The translations under genes and the position numbers were made by a program. From Nostoc sp. NMS4 (GTDB taxonomy: Bacteria > Cyanobacteriota > Cyanobacteriia > Cyanobacteriales > Nostocaceae): a stretch of 38,050 nucleotides of DNA. The stretch spans positions 1 through 38,050 of the forward strand of contig NZ_JABXKI010000219.1 of the NCBI RefSeq assembly GCF_017115095.1, in the 5' to 3' direction. The notes beneath the pieces were generated by a model. That model did no database searches. It was not told the DNA's origin and saw only the letters and a program-made list of their open reading frames with translations. Below, piece by piece: positions 16,274-26,095 of this stretch (positions are counted from its first letter, which is position 1; every line of letters begins with the position of its first letter).

Positions 16274-16411
16274 TTATCTAAATCCCACGGCTGCTTGCCA
16301 AACGAAAGCAAGCAACAAGAAGAATACGGGAATAACTGGGAGAACGTCTACCAAAGGATCGAAGATTTGGTAAGCTTCTGGCAGTTTTGCTAATAAAAGT
16401 GCTGCTTCCAT
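16274..16411 (-). CDS. psbK: Photosystem II protein PsbK
   Basis: A 45-residue precursor. An eight-residue leader, MEAALLLA, precedes the mature start [20 protein letters not shown], and one transmembrane helix follows, ending VWQAAVGFR. The KLPEAY start and C-terminal WQAAVGFR are diagnostic of PsbK, a small photosystem II core subunit near CP43 in the thylakoid. The gene lies 78 bp downstream of tgt on the same strand, an order I recall from other cyanobacteria, and ends at a strong terminator. It is too short for routine ORF cut-offs but well supported. Confidence 0.95.
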
Positions 16412-16489
16412 GTTTGTTTAAATCCACCTATCCAACACAGCTTTCATAATTGAGAAGTATCTTAACATGCTTTGAGTCTCAATCATTGG

Positions 16490-17773
<1,284 letters not shown>

Positions 17774-17788
17774 TTAATATTATTTTGG

Positions 17789-17918
17789 CTAAGGGACTTC
17801 TAACAAATAAATTATCCAATCTTGTGGGGTGGACATCTTGTCCGCCCATAGCCAAGGGCGGACAAGATGTCCACCCCACAAGAAGTAGTTGAGTATTTTT
17901 TTATTTGGAGTTCCCTAA
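17789..17918. mobile_element. MITE-like element with 27-bp internal palindrome
   Basis: The core is a perfect 27-bp inverted repeat (17821-17847 and 17856-17882) with an 8-nt loop ATAGCCAA. Each arm itself contains the near-palindrome GGACATCTTGTCC. Outside it, TAAGGGACTTCTAACAAATA (from 17790) and the complement of the right end, TTAGGGAACTCCAAATAAA, form imperfect terminal repeats of about 20 bp flanked by TA. The features suggest a non-autonomous element. No coding capacity; it sits in the tgt upstream spacer. Confidence 0.6.
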
Positions 17919-18024
17919 ATTATGGACAAACATTAAAACTGGTAATTGAGGTTTAGCGAACACTTAAGCATTCACGACTAACCTAGTTACCAACTTTACG
18001 AGTATATACTGCAATAATTGTTAT

Positions 18025-18477
18025 TTAAAAAGAATCAGAACAGTCATCGTCAATTTCAGCATCCCACCGGGCTGAGAGTACTTGTTCCATCATCGCTTCT
18101 ATGGCGCTGACATTGAAACTTCGCTCTCGTCGCTCTTGTAGAGGAGTTGAGCGGGGAATCAACCGCAGACACACTCCTTCTTGCATCAAATCGAAGTAGG
18201 TTTCTTGTTGGGATGACTGTTTGAGTTCCAAGTAATCAAAACTACAAACATTGAGATACAACGCTCGGTTAGCCACTAAGGTAGACCTTTGTGGATTGGC
18301 AAAAACTTCCATCACATCCCCTTCACCCTCGCTCAGTACCTTATCTTCTTGGGTGTAGATGTAGTGGACTCGACCTAAATCTGCCAGCAATCGCCGGATG
18401 TCGAGCTTATTCACAATGATGCCCGTGTTAATAATGCACGGAGCTGGTATCCTGGTGTCGGGTAGATGGTGACTCAT
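18025..18477 (-). CDS. Conserved cyanobacterial hypothetical protein
   Basis: 150 residues, soluble and acidic at the C-terminus (DAEIDDDCSDSF), without signal peptide, membrane segment or recognisable catalytic motif. A central beta-rich stretch (NRALYLNVCSFDYLELKQSS) and the closing helix (IEAMMEQVLSARWDAEI) give it a globular look. Codon use and composition match the neighbours. The first ~20 residues may not be translated, since LDIRRLLADLG looks like the start of the fold and other starts are possible. It stands alone between the MITE-like element and the cobS upstream region. I do not know its function. Confidence 0.75.
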   Translation of the reverse strand: MSHHLPDTRIPAPCIINTGIIVNKLDIRRLLADLGRVHYIYTQEDKVLSEGEGDVMEVFANPQRSTLVANRALYLNVCSFDYLELKQSSQQETYFDLMQEGVCLRLIPRSTPLQERRERSFNVSAIEAMMEQVLSARWDAEIDDDCSDSF

Positions 18478-18855
18478 AGGAAAATTGCGATTGAGCTAAG
18501 GAAAGCGACAACATAGCTAAACTGTCATAATTGAATAGCTTGTTTACTCCCTACATTTAAAAAAATATCAATTTTATGGGGCAATCGTCTAATAATTTGG
18601 AGTAAGTTTTTAGTTAACGAATACAAAACACAAATTTTGCTCCCTGATGGAATTTTAATGTTCCTAAACCACTCGTTTTTTTGTATAAAAGTTACCCGCA
18701 ATTATTTATTTACCACTTAGAACAGCATAACAAAATTTTCGAGGAGAATATCTGATAGAAGTAAATCTTATCTAAAGTTTTAAAGTCTGGTCATGTCGGT
18801 TGTACCGAAATCAAGGCTATTATTCAGCAGTTTACCAAAAATTAATGTAATTCAG
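18478..18855. other. AT-rich divergent spacer before cobS
   Basis: Promoter region for two divergent genes. I looked for a cobalamin riboswitch (B12 box) ahead of cobS and did not see one. No terminator or repeat is evident. Confidence 0.4.
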
Positions 18856-19629
18856 ATGAAGAAACAGCAACAGTGGTGGAAAAAGCTGCTGTTAAAGCTG
18901 GCAGCTAGTATTATATTTTACACCAGTATTCCACTACCGTATTTGAACGGATTGGACTTTCGAGAGGTGGCGCGTCTTGCTTCCCTTGTCGGGGTGATAA
19001 TTGGGGGAATTTTAGGTTTATTAGATACGGGGATGAATTATATTGGTATGCCCGTGCTAACTCGTAGTGCTTTGGTAGTAAGTATTTGGATTGCGCTCAC
19101 TGGAGGATTGCACTTAGATGGGGCAATGGATACTGCCGATGGTTTGGCAGTGGGCGACCCAAATCGGCGATTAGAGGTGATGGCAGATAGTGCTACAGGA
19201 GCCTTTGGAGCAATGGCTGCGATCGCCTTGGTAATACTGAAAATAACCGCCTTAACGGATATGCCAGAAAACCGTTGGTTATTACTGATGGCTGCTTGTG
19301 GCTGGGGACGTTGGGGACAGCAAGTAGCGATCGCTCGATATCCTTATCTGAAAGCAACTGGTAAAGGCGCATTTCACAAACAAGCCATTCGTTCTTACAA
19401 AGATTTGTTACCAGGATTGTTGTTGTTGTTTAGTTTGAGTGGTTTACTTTGGCTGATAGATAAACAGCAGCTATTTCTCGCACTGGCGATGATAGTTGTT
19501 GGAAGTGCGATCGCCATTTTAACTGGCGCATGGTTCAACCACAAACTAGGCGGACACACCGGAGATACTTATGGCGCAGTCGTTGAGTGGACTGAAGCCT
19601 TGTTTCTCTGCGTATTGACAGCTCTGTGA
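18856..19629 (+). CDS. cobS: Adenosylcobinamide-GDP ribazoletransferase (cobalamin synthase)
   Basis: CobS is an integral membrane enzyme that joins adenosylcobinamide-GDP and alpha-ribazole in the last steps of cobalamin assembly. The key signature is [15 protein letters not shown] followed by [15 protein letters not shown], with the aspartates that bind metal and substrate. Several transmembrane segments surround it, and [16 protein letters not shown] near the C-terminus is also typical. From the ATG at 18856 the protein is 257 residues, close to the family norm. An in-frame ATG at 18793 would add 21 residues of no evident homology and is less likely. No other cobalamin genes are nearby. 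Confidence 0.92.
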   Translation: MKKQQQWWKKLLLKLAASIIFYTSIPLPYLNGLDFREVARLASLVGVIIGGILGLLDTGMNYIGMPVLTRSALVVSIWIALTGGLHLDGAMDTADGLAVGDPNRRLEVMADSATGAFGAMAAIALVILKITALTDMPENRWLLLMAACGWGRWGQQVAIARYPYLKATGKGAFHKQAIRSYKDLLPGLLLLFSLSGLLWLIDKQQLFLALAMIVVGSAIAILTGAWFNHKLGGHTGDTYGAVVEWTEALFLCVLTAL

Positions 19630-19630
19630 A

Positions 19631-19719
19631 GTTAGGAGTGAGGAGTGAAAAATCCTAACTCCTAACTCTTAACTCCTAACTCAGCACTCAGCACTCAGCA
19701 CTCAGCACTCAGCACTCAT
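19631..19719. repeat. STRR tracts CTAACTC and CAGCACT
   Basis: Tandem CCTAACT(C) units followed by five CAGCACT units between the convergent cobS and PPC-protein genes; the last unit includes the stop codon of the minus-strand gene. Confidence 0.8.
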
Positions 19720-20180
19720 TTAATCGGTTGCAACTTTGTCACTTTGAGTTTAAAAGCCCCAACCCCAGTTTCCCCAAAAGACCGGACACGAATAACATAA
19801 TTCCCTGTCTCTACGATGCGAGTAAATAGTAAGGAATTGCTACTACCATCAGGGCCATCATCATTTTCCGCCAGAGTTGAACCATCAGGTGCTAGCAGTG
19901 TGATGATGCTGTCAAAGTTTTCCGATGATAAGTCAACTGCTAAATTATCGCCCTTCTGCAACTTCACAGTGTAATCACGGGCAAACCCACCTTGTCCTGT
20001 GGGAATATCTTTGTCTGAAAGGCGATCGTCAATTTCAGTACTGTTAGATAAAGGAATTGGACTATACAATTTATTTTGAGCAAAAGCTGCACTTGTACTT
20101 ATGCCTATTGCCAGCAATGTGGCAGGAATGATGATGAGTTGTTTTAAACCTGCCGCAAAAACTTTATTCATACATTTCAA
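19716..20180 (-). CDS. Secreted PPC-domain protein
   Basis: 154 residues. A Sec signal peptide is evident (basic start, hydrophobic LIIIPATLLAIGISTSA, cleavage after AFA before QNKLYSP). The rest is one bacterial pre-peptidase C-terminal (PPC) beta-sandwich: RDYTVKLQKGDNLAVDLSSE, FDSIITLLAPDGSTLAENDD and SLLFTRIVETGNYVIRVRSF. PPC domains usually hang on secreted proteases; here no catalytic domain is attached, so this is a stand-alone periplasmic or extracellular domain, as often seen in cyanobacteria. DGSTLAENDDG is the usual acidic loop. The function is unknown beyond likely binding. Confidence 0.88.
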   Translation of the reverse strand: MKCMNKVFAAGLKQLIIIPATLLAIGISTSAAFAQNKLYSPIPLSNSTEIDDRLSDKDIPTGQGGFARDYTVKLQKGDNLAVDLSSENFDSIITLLAPDGSTLAENDDGPDGSSNSLLFTRIVETGNYVIRVRSFGETGVGAFKLKVTKLQPIK

Positions 20181-20253
20181 GCAATTTTTCTACAAAAATA
20201 GGGTAATTCGGTCAATTTATGCACTTATCTGTCAAAGGTTGCCCATTCTTGAT

Positions 20254-20931
20254 TTATCCGTCTTTGACAGCAGTGGCTACAGCTACTAATCCTAAGACCA
20301 CAATTCCATACTGACGTAGTGTTTGCACAGCAGACCTGGCAGTAGCACCAGTAGTATAAATGTCGTCCACTAACAGCACTGGGACATTTGGAGGATGATG
20401 GCGAAATTCTTGCCCAATAGCAAAAGCTTTGTCCAAGTTTTTTTCTCGTTTAGATACAGACAAACCAAACTGCGCTTCAGTTTCTCGCACTCTTGCTAAA
20501 CCGTTTAGTTTCAATTTTAATCCAGTTATTTCGCAGAAGCTTTGTGCGATCAGTGCGGCTTGATTGTATTTACGTAGTTTTTGTTTGCTAGCGTGGAGTG
20601 GGATGGGAACTACTACAGGCCGGCTATCTCGCCTCGGTGAATTTAACAACCATGCTTCTCCTAACCATTGACCCAAAGGACGAGCTATTTGGGGTTGATT
20701 TTCGTATTTCATTGCTGCGATCGCTCGTTTCACCGGGCCACCATATTCCCCCCAGCCAAACACTGGTATCGGCTCTTGCCATAGAGAAATCGGGTCTTTA
20801 CGTTGACATTTTTGCAGTTGTCTGGTGCAGTTCTGACAAAATTCTTGGGAAGTTGCGCGTTGACATAGAGGGCAATGGGATTGGAGAAAAAGATTGAGTA
20901 AGCCTGTGAGATTTTTAATCCAAGTGTGCAT
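20254..20931 (-). CDS. ComF-family phosphoribosyltransferase-like protein
   Basis: 225 residues with an N-terminal zinc ribbon (CPLCQRATSQEFCQNC, about residues 20-35) and a type I phosphoribosyltransferase fold whose PRPP loop is VLLVDDIYTTGATARSAV near the C-terminus. VPIPLHASKQKLRKYNQA is also a ComF hallmark. ComF proteins are needed for natural transformation in several bacteria and may couple DNA uptake to DNA helicase or primase activity; the enzymatic substrate is unknown. The ATG (20931) abuts the TAA of the upstream GNAT gene, so the two are translated as a pair. Other competence genes are not present in this window. Confidence 0.92.
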   Translation of the reverse strand: MHTWIKNLTGLLNLFLQSHCPLCQRATSQEFCQNCTRQLQKCQRKDPISLWQEPIPVFGWGEYGGPVKRAIAAMKYENQPQIARPLGQWLGEAWLLNSPRRDSRPVVVPIPLHASKQKLRKYNQAALIAQSFCEITGLKLKLNGLARVRETEAQFGLSVSKREKNLDKAFAIGQEFRHHPPNVPVLLVDDIYTTGATARSAVQTLRQYGIVVLGLVAVATAVKDG

Positions 20932-21420
20932 TTAAGGCTGGTTGAGGAATTTAACATAGACGCGATCGCACCTTGTTGTTTCTACTCCCGTGGCTGGAGT
21001 GTAGCCGTTACTTTCATACAGCTTGACTGCTTCCACCAGAACACTGGCGGTTTCAATCCAAATTTGTTGAAAACCACGTTTGGCGATCGCTGCTTCTAGC
21101 TGTTGTAACAAATATTTCCCTAATCCTAAACCCCTGATGCTGGGCAAAAGATACATTTTGCGGATTTCGACAGCTTTTTCGCCCCGGTGTATGGGGTAGT
21201 ATGCTCCAGTACCTACTAACTGACTTTGGTGTTCAATTACCCAAAACTCTCCCCCAGTAGCTAAATAACATTCCTCTACTCGCAGTACATCTCGGTCAGC
21301 ACCCTTTGGTTCCCAACCCAGACCGTATTCAGATAATACATAACTGATGACTTCGGCGGCTCTGGTGCGATCGCTTTTCACCCAATCACGAATTAAAAAA
21401 TCTTGATAAGAGTTTTTCAT
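20932..21420 (-). CDS. GNAT-family N-acetyltransferase
   Basis: 162 residues from the ATG at 21420 (MKNSYQDFLIRDW). The frame stays open upstream to 21486, but similarity appears to begin here. The acetyl-CoA site is motif A, KMYLLPSIRGLGLGKYLLQQ, with the R/Q-x-x-G-x-G loop as RGLGLGK; the preceding strand (EIRKMYL) and the C-terminal VKLYESNGYTPATGV motif B are present. Substrate cannot be predicted. The stop codon is immediately followed by the ComF start, a strong sign of coupled translation; whether the acetyltransferase has a role in competence is unknown. Confidence 0.88.
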   Translation of the reverse strand: MKNSYQDFLIRDWVKSDRTRAAEVISYVLSEYGLGWEPKGADRDVLRVEECYLATGGEFWVIEHQSQLVGTGAYYPIHRGEKAVEIRKMYLLPSIRGLGLGKYLLQQLEAAIAKRGFQQIWIETASVLVEAVKLYESNGYTPATGVETTRCDRVYVKFLNQP

Positions 21421-21826
21421 TACCATTTGCTGGTCAAGTTTACACAGAAAAATTTTCCGCATTCTATATCCCAATTTACCCAGCAAATAGCAATTCTTGC
21501 AGAGTCCATTTCTGGCTGTACTCTCAAGACGTGAATTCTGCCAGTGCTGAGAAAAGTCATCTTGATAAATATCTCTAATTCATCAAGTTTTCCAACTTCT
21601 GGAATTGCATCTTCGTCTTGGTGCATCCGAAAGTTTTTATCCCAGATTGAAGCAAGAAAGAATTACACTTCGCGCAGCGTCTCGCAGAGAAGTATAATTC
21701 TTTCTTTAAACGTGGCTCTAAACCCTGCAACTTTAGTTTTAATTGATACTCCTAACTCTTGCCTTTTTGTAAGCAGTTGCTTGGGGGGGAAAATGGTTGG
21801 CTGGGATTAGCATCAGCGCCGAACGC
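21421..21826. other. Spacer with dispersed repeat
   Basis: No convincing gene. A dispersed-repeat copy with arms ACTTC/GAAGT around GCGCAGCGTCTCGCAGA lies at 21667-21693. Base composition rises on the right where the SDR gene begins, so a boundary of a transferred segment may lie here. Confidence 0.4.
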
Positions 21827-22573
21827 CTAACGAAATCCACCCGATATGTACAGCGTTTCGCCGGTGATCCATGATGAATCGGAGGACGCGAGGAAGACGA
21901 CAGCAGGTGCGATGTCCTCTGGCTGTCCAATGCGGCCCAGAGGCGTTTGTGCTTCAGTCCGTTCGCGGCCTTCTGCGGTTATTCCTGCTGTGTTTGTACC
22001 CTCGGTTTCCACCAAACCAGGATTGATGGAATTGACACGGATATTGCGTGAACCTAGTTCTTTGGCTAACGACTTCGTGACGGCATCGACTGCCGCTTTG
22101 GTGGCGCTATAGACAGAGGCATTGGGGGGCGTAAGGGTGCTAACGATCGAACTGATATTGATGATGCTGCCGCCCGCCGCTCCGAAGTGCTTGACTCCCT
22201 GTTGTGAGGTGAGAATTAATCCCAGCACATTCAGATTGAAATGCTTGTGGAAATGCTCTTCGGTGATGTCTTCGATTGGGGAAAATTCATAAATTCCGGC
22301 ATTGTTGACCAAAATATCTAGCTTACCGAATACCTGCTGTGTCTCTGCAAAAAGATGTTCGATCTCTGCCTTTTTTGCAACATTTGCCTGTACTGCGATC
22401 GCCTTACCACCCTTGCTAACGATCTCGGCGACAACGCGATCGGCCCCTTCTTTACTAGATGAATAGTTGACGACAACTGCTGCACCTTCGGCTGCAAGAT
22501 GTTTGGCAATAGAGGCACCAATTCCTTTGGATGCACCTGTAACAACTGCAATTTTTCCTTCTAGCTTTTTCAT
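21827..22573 (-). CDS. Short-chain dehydrogenase/reductase (classical SDR)
   Basis: 248 residues, the standard classical SDR length. Cofactor loop TGASKGIG (12-19), NNAG (90-93), catalytic Ser in INISSIV (about 141) and Tyr155-x3-Lys159 (YSATK) are all present. The N-terminal NYSSS after beta-2 suggests an NADP(H)-type pocket. It resembles the 3-oxoacyl-ACP reductase/glucose dehydrogenase group; the substrate is not predictable. The frame extends upstream to 22693, but the ATG at 22573 starts the Rossmann fold correctly. It lies 116 bp downstream of an alpha/beta hydrolase on the same strand, and both are visibly richer in G+C than the flanks, which suggests acquisition as a pair. Confidence 0.92.
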   Translation of the reverse strand: MKKLEGKIAVVTGASKGIGASIAKHLAAEGAAVVVNYSSSKEGADRVVAEIVSKGGKAIAVQANVAKKAEIEHLFAETQQVFGKLDILVNNAGIYEFSPIEDITEEHFHKHFNLNVLGLILTSQQGVKHFGAAGGSIINISSIVSTLTPPNASVYSATKAAVDAVTKSLAKELGSRNIRVNSINPGLVETEGTNTAGITAEGRERTEAQTPLGRIGQPEDIAPAVVFLASSDSSWITGETLYISGGFR

Positions 22574-22689
22574 GATTATGAGTGCTGTAGTTATTGAGTT
22601 TGAAACAGTCCTCCAAAACGGGTGGCGAAAAAACGAGAATGCACCCGTTCGGATCTTCGACATTGATGTTTTAGATCGGTGGCTTGGTG

Positions 22690-23514
22690 TCACCCCTTCA
22701 GGAACGACAGCAGGTCTGCGTTCAGCCTGTCTGCATGAGTATTAGTGAGACCGTGCGGTGCGCCCTCGTAGACTTCTAAACGGGCATTCTTCACAATCTT
22801 GGCTGAAGCCAGCCCCGCAGCTTTGATTGGCACGATCTGGTCATCGTCACCGTGGATAATTAGGGTCGGCACATCGAATCGTTTGAGATCCTCGGTGAAG
22901 TCGGTTTCAGAGAATGCTTTGATGCAGTCGAGTGCATTCTTGTGTCCTGATTGCAGCCCCTGGAACCAGAAAGAGTCGATTATGCCTTGCGAGACTTTAG
23001 CACCTGGACGGTTGAAACCAAAGAACGGGCCGCTAGCGAGATCCTTATATAACTGCGAGCGATCGCCGAGGGAACCAGCACGGAGGTTGTCGAAGACCTC
23101 GATCGGCAGTCCGTCAGGATTAGACTCCGTTTTCAGCATCAACGGCGGGACTGAGGAAATCAGCCCTGCTTTGGCTACTCGTGCTGTGCCGTGGCGACCG
23201 ATATAGCGGGCGACTTCACCGCCACCCGTAGAGAAGCCGATTAGAGTAATACCATTCAAGTCAAGCGTTTCGATCAGCGTGGCGAGGTCTTCGGCATAGG
23301 TATCCATCTCGTTACCATTCCAGGGCTGGCTCGATCTGCCATGACCACGGCGATCGTGGGTGATGACGCGATAGCTGTGCGATGCCAGGAATAGCGCCTG
23401 GATTTCCCAGCTATCAGCGTTCAGAGGCCAGCCGTGCGAGAGGATGACTGTCAGACCCGTTCCCCAGTCCTTGTAGTATATCTGCGTACCGTCTTTGGTA
23501 GTGATTGTACTCAT
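22690..23514 (-). CDS. Alpha/beta hydrolase, non-haem chloroperoxidase type
   Basis: 274 residues. The fold is marked by [12 protein letters not shown] (oxyanion region), [12 protein letters not shown], nucleophile elbow GFSTGG (Ser95), HGDDDQIVP (catalytic Asp about 224) and APHGL (His254). This is the sequence type annotated as cofactor-free chloroperoxidase or arylesterase; in the cell such enzymes are usually esterases or perhydrolases, and the haloperoxidase activity is a side reaction. The start at ATG 23514 is the first that gives the typical [19 protein letters not shown]-terminus. It probably shares a transcript with the SDR downstream. G+C is higher than that of the surrounding genes. 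Confidence 0.92.
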   Translation of the reverse strand: MSTITTKDGTQIYYKDWGTGLTVILSHGWPLNADSWEIQALFLASHSYRVITHDRRGHGRSSQPWNGNEMDTYAEDLATLIETLDLNGITLIGFSTGGGEVARYIGRHGTARVAKAGLISSVPPLMLKTESNPDGLPIEVFDNLRAGSLGDRSQLYKDLASGPFFGFNRPGAKVSQGIIDSFWFQGLQSGHKNALDCIKAFSETDFTEDLKRFDVPTLIIHGDDDQIVPIKAAGLASAKIVKNARLEVYEGAPHGLTNTHADRLNADLLSFLKG

Positions 23515-24030
23515 GTGACTCCTATTTTGCTTCACTGCGTTTCGATCGCAATGACAAATTCTGTTTTTACACATTGGGGATGCTCCCCTTTGTTTACCTT
23601 CTCATGTTTGTGGTAGGTTAGTTTACAAAATGCTGTAGTGAAGAGTTTTTAGAGTTATTTAATTAATAGTGAATAATATTGGTTTCTCTATCGGCGAGTC
23701 GGAAAATACCTCAAAGCCTTGTGTATTCAACCTTGGTGGGGATGTCGCCAAACACCCTTTTTATGTTGTGGTAGCGATCGCTAATGTATAGCTGGTAATA
23801 ATTAGACCTCTTGTGGAAAGATATTGCCAAATCTGACTTTTCACAGTATTTGGAAAACCTCTATATTCAATAATCGATCGCAACAGAATTTAATAAATAA
23901 GAGGGTAAAGGGTAAAAGATTGATAATAGTTGCCCACCATCGGAGCAATAGCTTTTTAACCTTCCCCCTTTGCCCCTTACCGTTCCTGATAAATAACTGA
24001 TGATACATTTCCCGCTCCTGCCTTCTTAGA
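23515..24030. other. Spacer, no gene seen
   Basis: AT-rich non-coding stretch between the hydrolase start and the permease stop. It contains scattered repeat-like fragments (GGGTAAAGGGTAAAAG near 23902) and the promoter of the hydrolase-SDR pair near 23515-23650. No terminator with a clear T-run was found. Confidence 0.4.
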
Positions 24031-25197
24031 TTAGGGCAATGTCGCTTCAGAAATGCTCAAAGTGTTGTTAGCATCAGTTTTCGAGGACTCATTTGCTGGA
24101 GGGGATGCAGTTATCTCCCCAGTGGCGCTGTCGTTTGTCTCCCTATTAGGACGCAAGGCACTTAAAGCAGTCTTAATCACAACAGCTGTGGGTACTGCCA
24201 CAATTACACCCAACAGTCCGCCAATTCTTGCCCCTGTTAAGACCGAAATTAAAATCCAAACTGGATTTAAACCAGTAAAACTGCCTAAAATTCGGGGAGC
24301 AATTAAGTTTTCGAGAATTTGCTGGACAATTACTGCTGCTATCAACACTCTCACACCCATTGAAAAATCTTGTAAGGCTACCAATAATGTAGTCAGGGCG
24401 ATACCTACAGAACCGCCAAAGGGGACGAGAGCCATCAGGCCAATAGTTAGACCGAATAGCAGCCCAAATGGTACTTTCAGCCATAAAAAGGTAGGAATTA
24501 GGGCTGAAGCCATACAGGTAGATAAAATCAACTGGGTGATGAAGAAATTTTGGAAGCTAAGGCGGACTGTTTTGGAGAAAGGATCGCGAAATTTATTAGG
24601 TAGCCATTCCACTAAACTTTCCCAGAGTTCACCCCCATGCTGTAAAAGATAAAAAGTCAAAACTATTGTCAAGAGAATATCTAGCAGACTAGTGACTGTG
24701 AGTACAGCCAGATTTAAAACTTGTCCGGCGATCGCTTGTAATTGTCCTTTGACGCGATCGTTGATTTGCACCACCAAAGCATCAAGGTTAATCGGTAAGC
24801 TAAAAGCCTCAGCTTTTTCGTTTAATATCATCAACTGAGAGCGTCCAGAGTCGATTAACTCTGGTAAACGCGCCACCAGTTGTTGAGCTTGGGTAAGAGC
24901 CAGGGGAAAAAGTGTCACACCCAACGCCAATAAAATCGATAAAGCCAAGAGAAATACTAAAATAGCAACCTGCTCTCTCTTAGCACCATGATGCTCCATC
25001 CAGCTCACGGGGTAGTTGAGCAGAAATGCTAGCACTGAGGCTCCGACTAAAATGACTATGAGAGAATGGAAATAATTGAAAAATACCGAAATTGCCCAAC
25101 CATTGATAACTAGTAGCGGAGCAAATAGCGCGATCGCCCCGATTCGCGCTATTGGAGTGAATGTTTGCCACCAGTCGAGTAGCTTACGTGTCTGCAT
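24031..25197 (-). CDS. AI-2E family transporter (PerM/YhhT-like permease)
   Basis: 388 residues with about eight hydrophobic segments: an N-terminal pair (about 15-60), one near 75-105, then a long soluble loop with amphipathic helices (110-160), further segments at 160-190 and 215-250, and a C-terminal group (250-345). The GLNPVWILISVLTGARIGGLLGVIVAVP block near the C-terminus is the most conserved part of the family. Some members export the quorum signal AI-2; others act as Na+/H+ antiporters, so the substrate is open. The C-terminal ~45 residues are Asn/Ser/Thr-rich and probably disordered. It stands alone with its own upstream region. Confidence 0.9.
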   Translation of the reverse strand: MQTRKLLDWWQTFTPIARIGAIALFAPLLVINGWAISVFFNYFHSLIVILVGASVLAFLLNYPVSWMEHHGAKREQVAILVFLLALSILLALGVTLFPLALTQAQQLVARLPELIDSGRSQLMILNEKAEAFSLPINLDALVVQINDRVKGQLQAIAGQVLNLAVLTVTSLLDILLTIVLTFYLLQHGGELWESLVEWLPNKFRDPFSKTVRLSFQNFFITQLILSTCMASALIPTFLWLKVPFGLLFGLTIGLMALVPFGGSVGIALTTLLVALQDFSMGVRVLIAAVIVQQILENLIAPRILGSFTGLNPVWILISVLTGARIGGLLGVIVAVPTAVVIKTALSALRPNRETNDSATGEITASPPANESSKTDANNTLSISEATLP

Positions 25198-25324
25198 TTT
25201 GAGCTGATTGCGGGATAGAACTAAATGAAATTTTTCTTTACAGCTTATTATCTCTAACTATATGAGTCTTATTCATCCTTCTAGTTTAGGAGTTAGACTA
25301 ACCCCAATGAAGAATTTTGAACAA

Positions 25325-25475
25325 AAAGAGAATGGAGGCTGGGGAGTGGGGGAGCAGGGGAGCAGAGGGGCAGAGGAACAAGGGGGACAAGGGGGACAAG
25401 GGGGAATTCTTGAACAAGTCTCTCCCTTGTCTCCCCCCTCTTCCTTGTCTACCTTGTCTCTTCTTCATGCCCAAA
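25325..25475. repeat. STRR mosaic (GGGGAGCA, GGGGGACAA, CCTTGTCT)
   Basis: GGGGAGCAGGGGAGCAGAGG and three GACAAGGGG units on one side, then CTTGTCT units in the opposite sense, make an imperfect inverted repeat. The tract is open in the frame of the next gene but encodes only low-complexity Gly/Gln/Glu residues, so it is probably leader rather than coding. Confidence 0.7.
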
Positions 25476-25480
25476 ACACA

Positions 25481-25822
25481 ATGCCCAAAACACAATTGAT
25501 TTTACATTTAGTTCCGATTGTCGGCTTTTTTCCATCCTTGTGGACGCTCTATCGGGGCCAGGGTAGTCGGGAACAACTTGCTATTAGTCGTCTGTCTATT
25601 ACTTTGGCACTTACTTGGCTGTTAAGTTATCTATTATTAGCTACCGGAGCAGCAACTTCAGATTTTTTTCCGCTACGTCTATTTATCCTCAATAGCTTTC
25701 TCACGTCGGGTTACTTTTTAGTAAGTGTTTGGTTGATTTTGCGCCTAATGCAAGGGAAATCTGGTCGTTTACCAGGGTTTAGTAATTTAGCTGAACGAGT
25801 GCTTGGCAAGTATTTATCTTAA
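25481..25822 (+). CDS. Small membrane protein, conserved hypothetical
   Basis: 113 residues from the ATG at 25481 (MPKTQLILHLVPIVGFFPSL). Three hydrophobic segments (about 5-20, 35-57 and 68-92) end in a basic tail. I recognise the overall pattern (PSLWTLYRGQGSREQLAISR) as recurrent in cyanobacteria, but no function is known to me. A frame with an earlier start at 25262 exists, but its extra 73 codons run through STRR repeats and look spurious. The short loop RGQGSREQLAISRLS between helices 1 and 2 would be cytoplasmic by the positive-inside rule. Confidence 0.7.
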   Translation: MPKTQLILHLVPIVGFFPSLWTLYRGQGSREQLAISRLSITLALTWLLSYLLLATGAATSDFFPLRLFILNSFLTSGYFLVSVWLILRLMQGKSGRLPGFSNLAERVLGKYLS

Positions 25823-26095
25823 GTTTTTAGGGTGATAATTTGTCGGTGTTTTTACTGATTTTTTGAAATTTTCTGGCTTATTTATCTATATATCTAGTCA
25901 AATCCAGTTTATTATTGCCATACTTCAGTAAAACATCTCCAGGTTGTCCCAAAAAAGAATAAATGCTGCTATAAGTGTTGTGGTTGACACTACATTAAAA
26001 AAGTTAGCATCGATAATTAAGAGTTAGCTATTATGGGTTGATTTGTTTGGGTGTTTTTAGTCTGCAAAATTACTGAATTTGATTAGTGAGTAAGT

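Noticed and set aside
18478..18855. Cobalamin riboswitch upstream of cobS
   Set aside because: No B12-box or paired helices characteristic of that riboswitch could be found.
21421..21626. Small minus-strand gene upstream of the GNAT gene
   Set aside because: The frame overlaps the GNAT start, shows no recognisable family and no ribosome-binding site; probably chance.
25262..25480. N-terminal extension of the small membrane protein
   Set aside because: The extra codons run through STRR repeats with low-complexity Gly/Gln/Glu and no family similarity; ATG 25481 is the better start.
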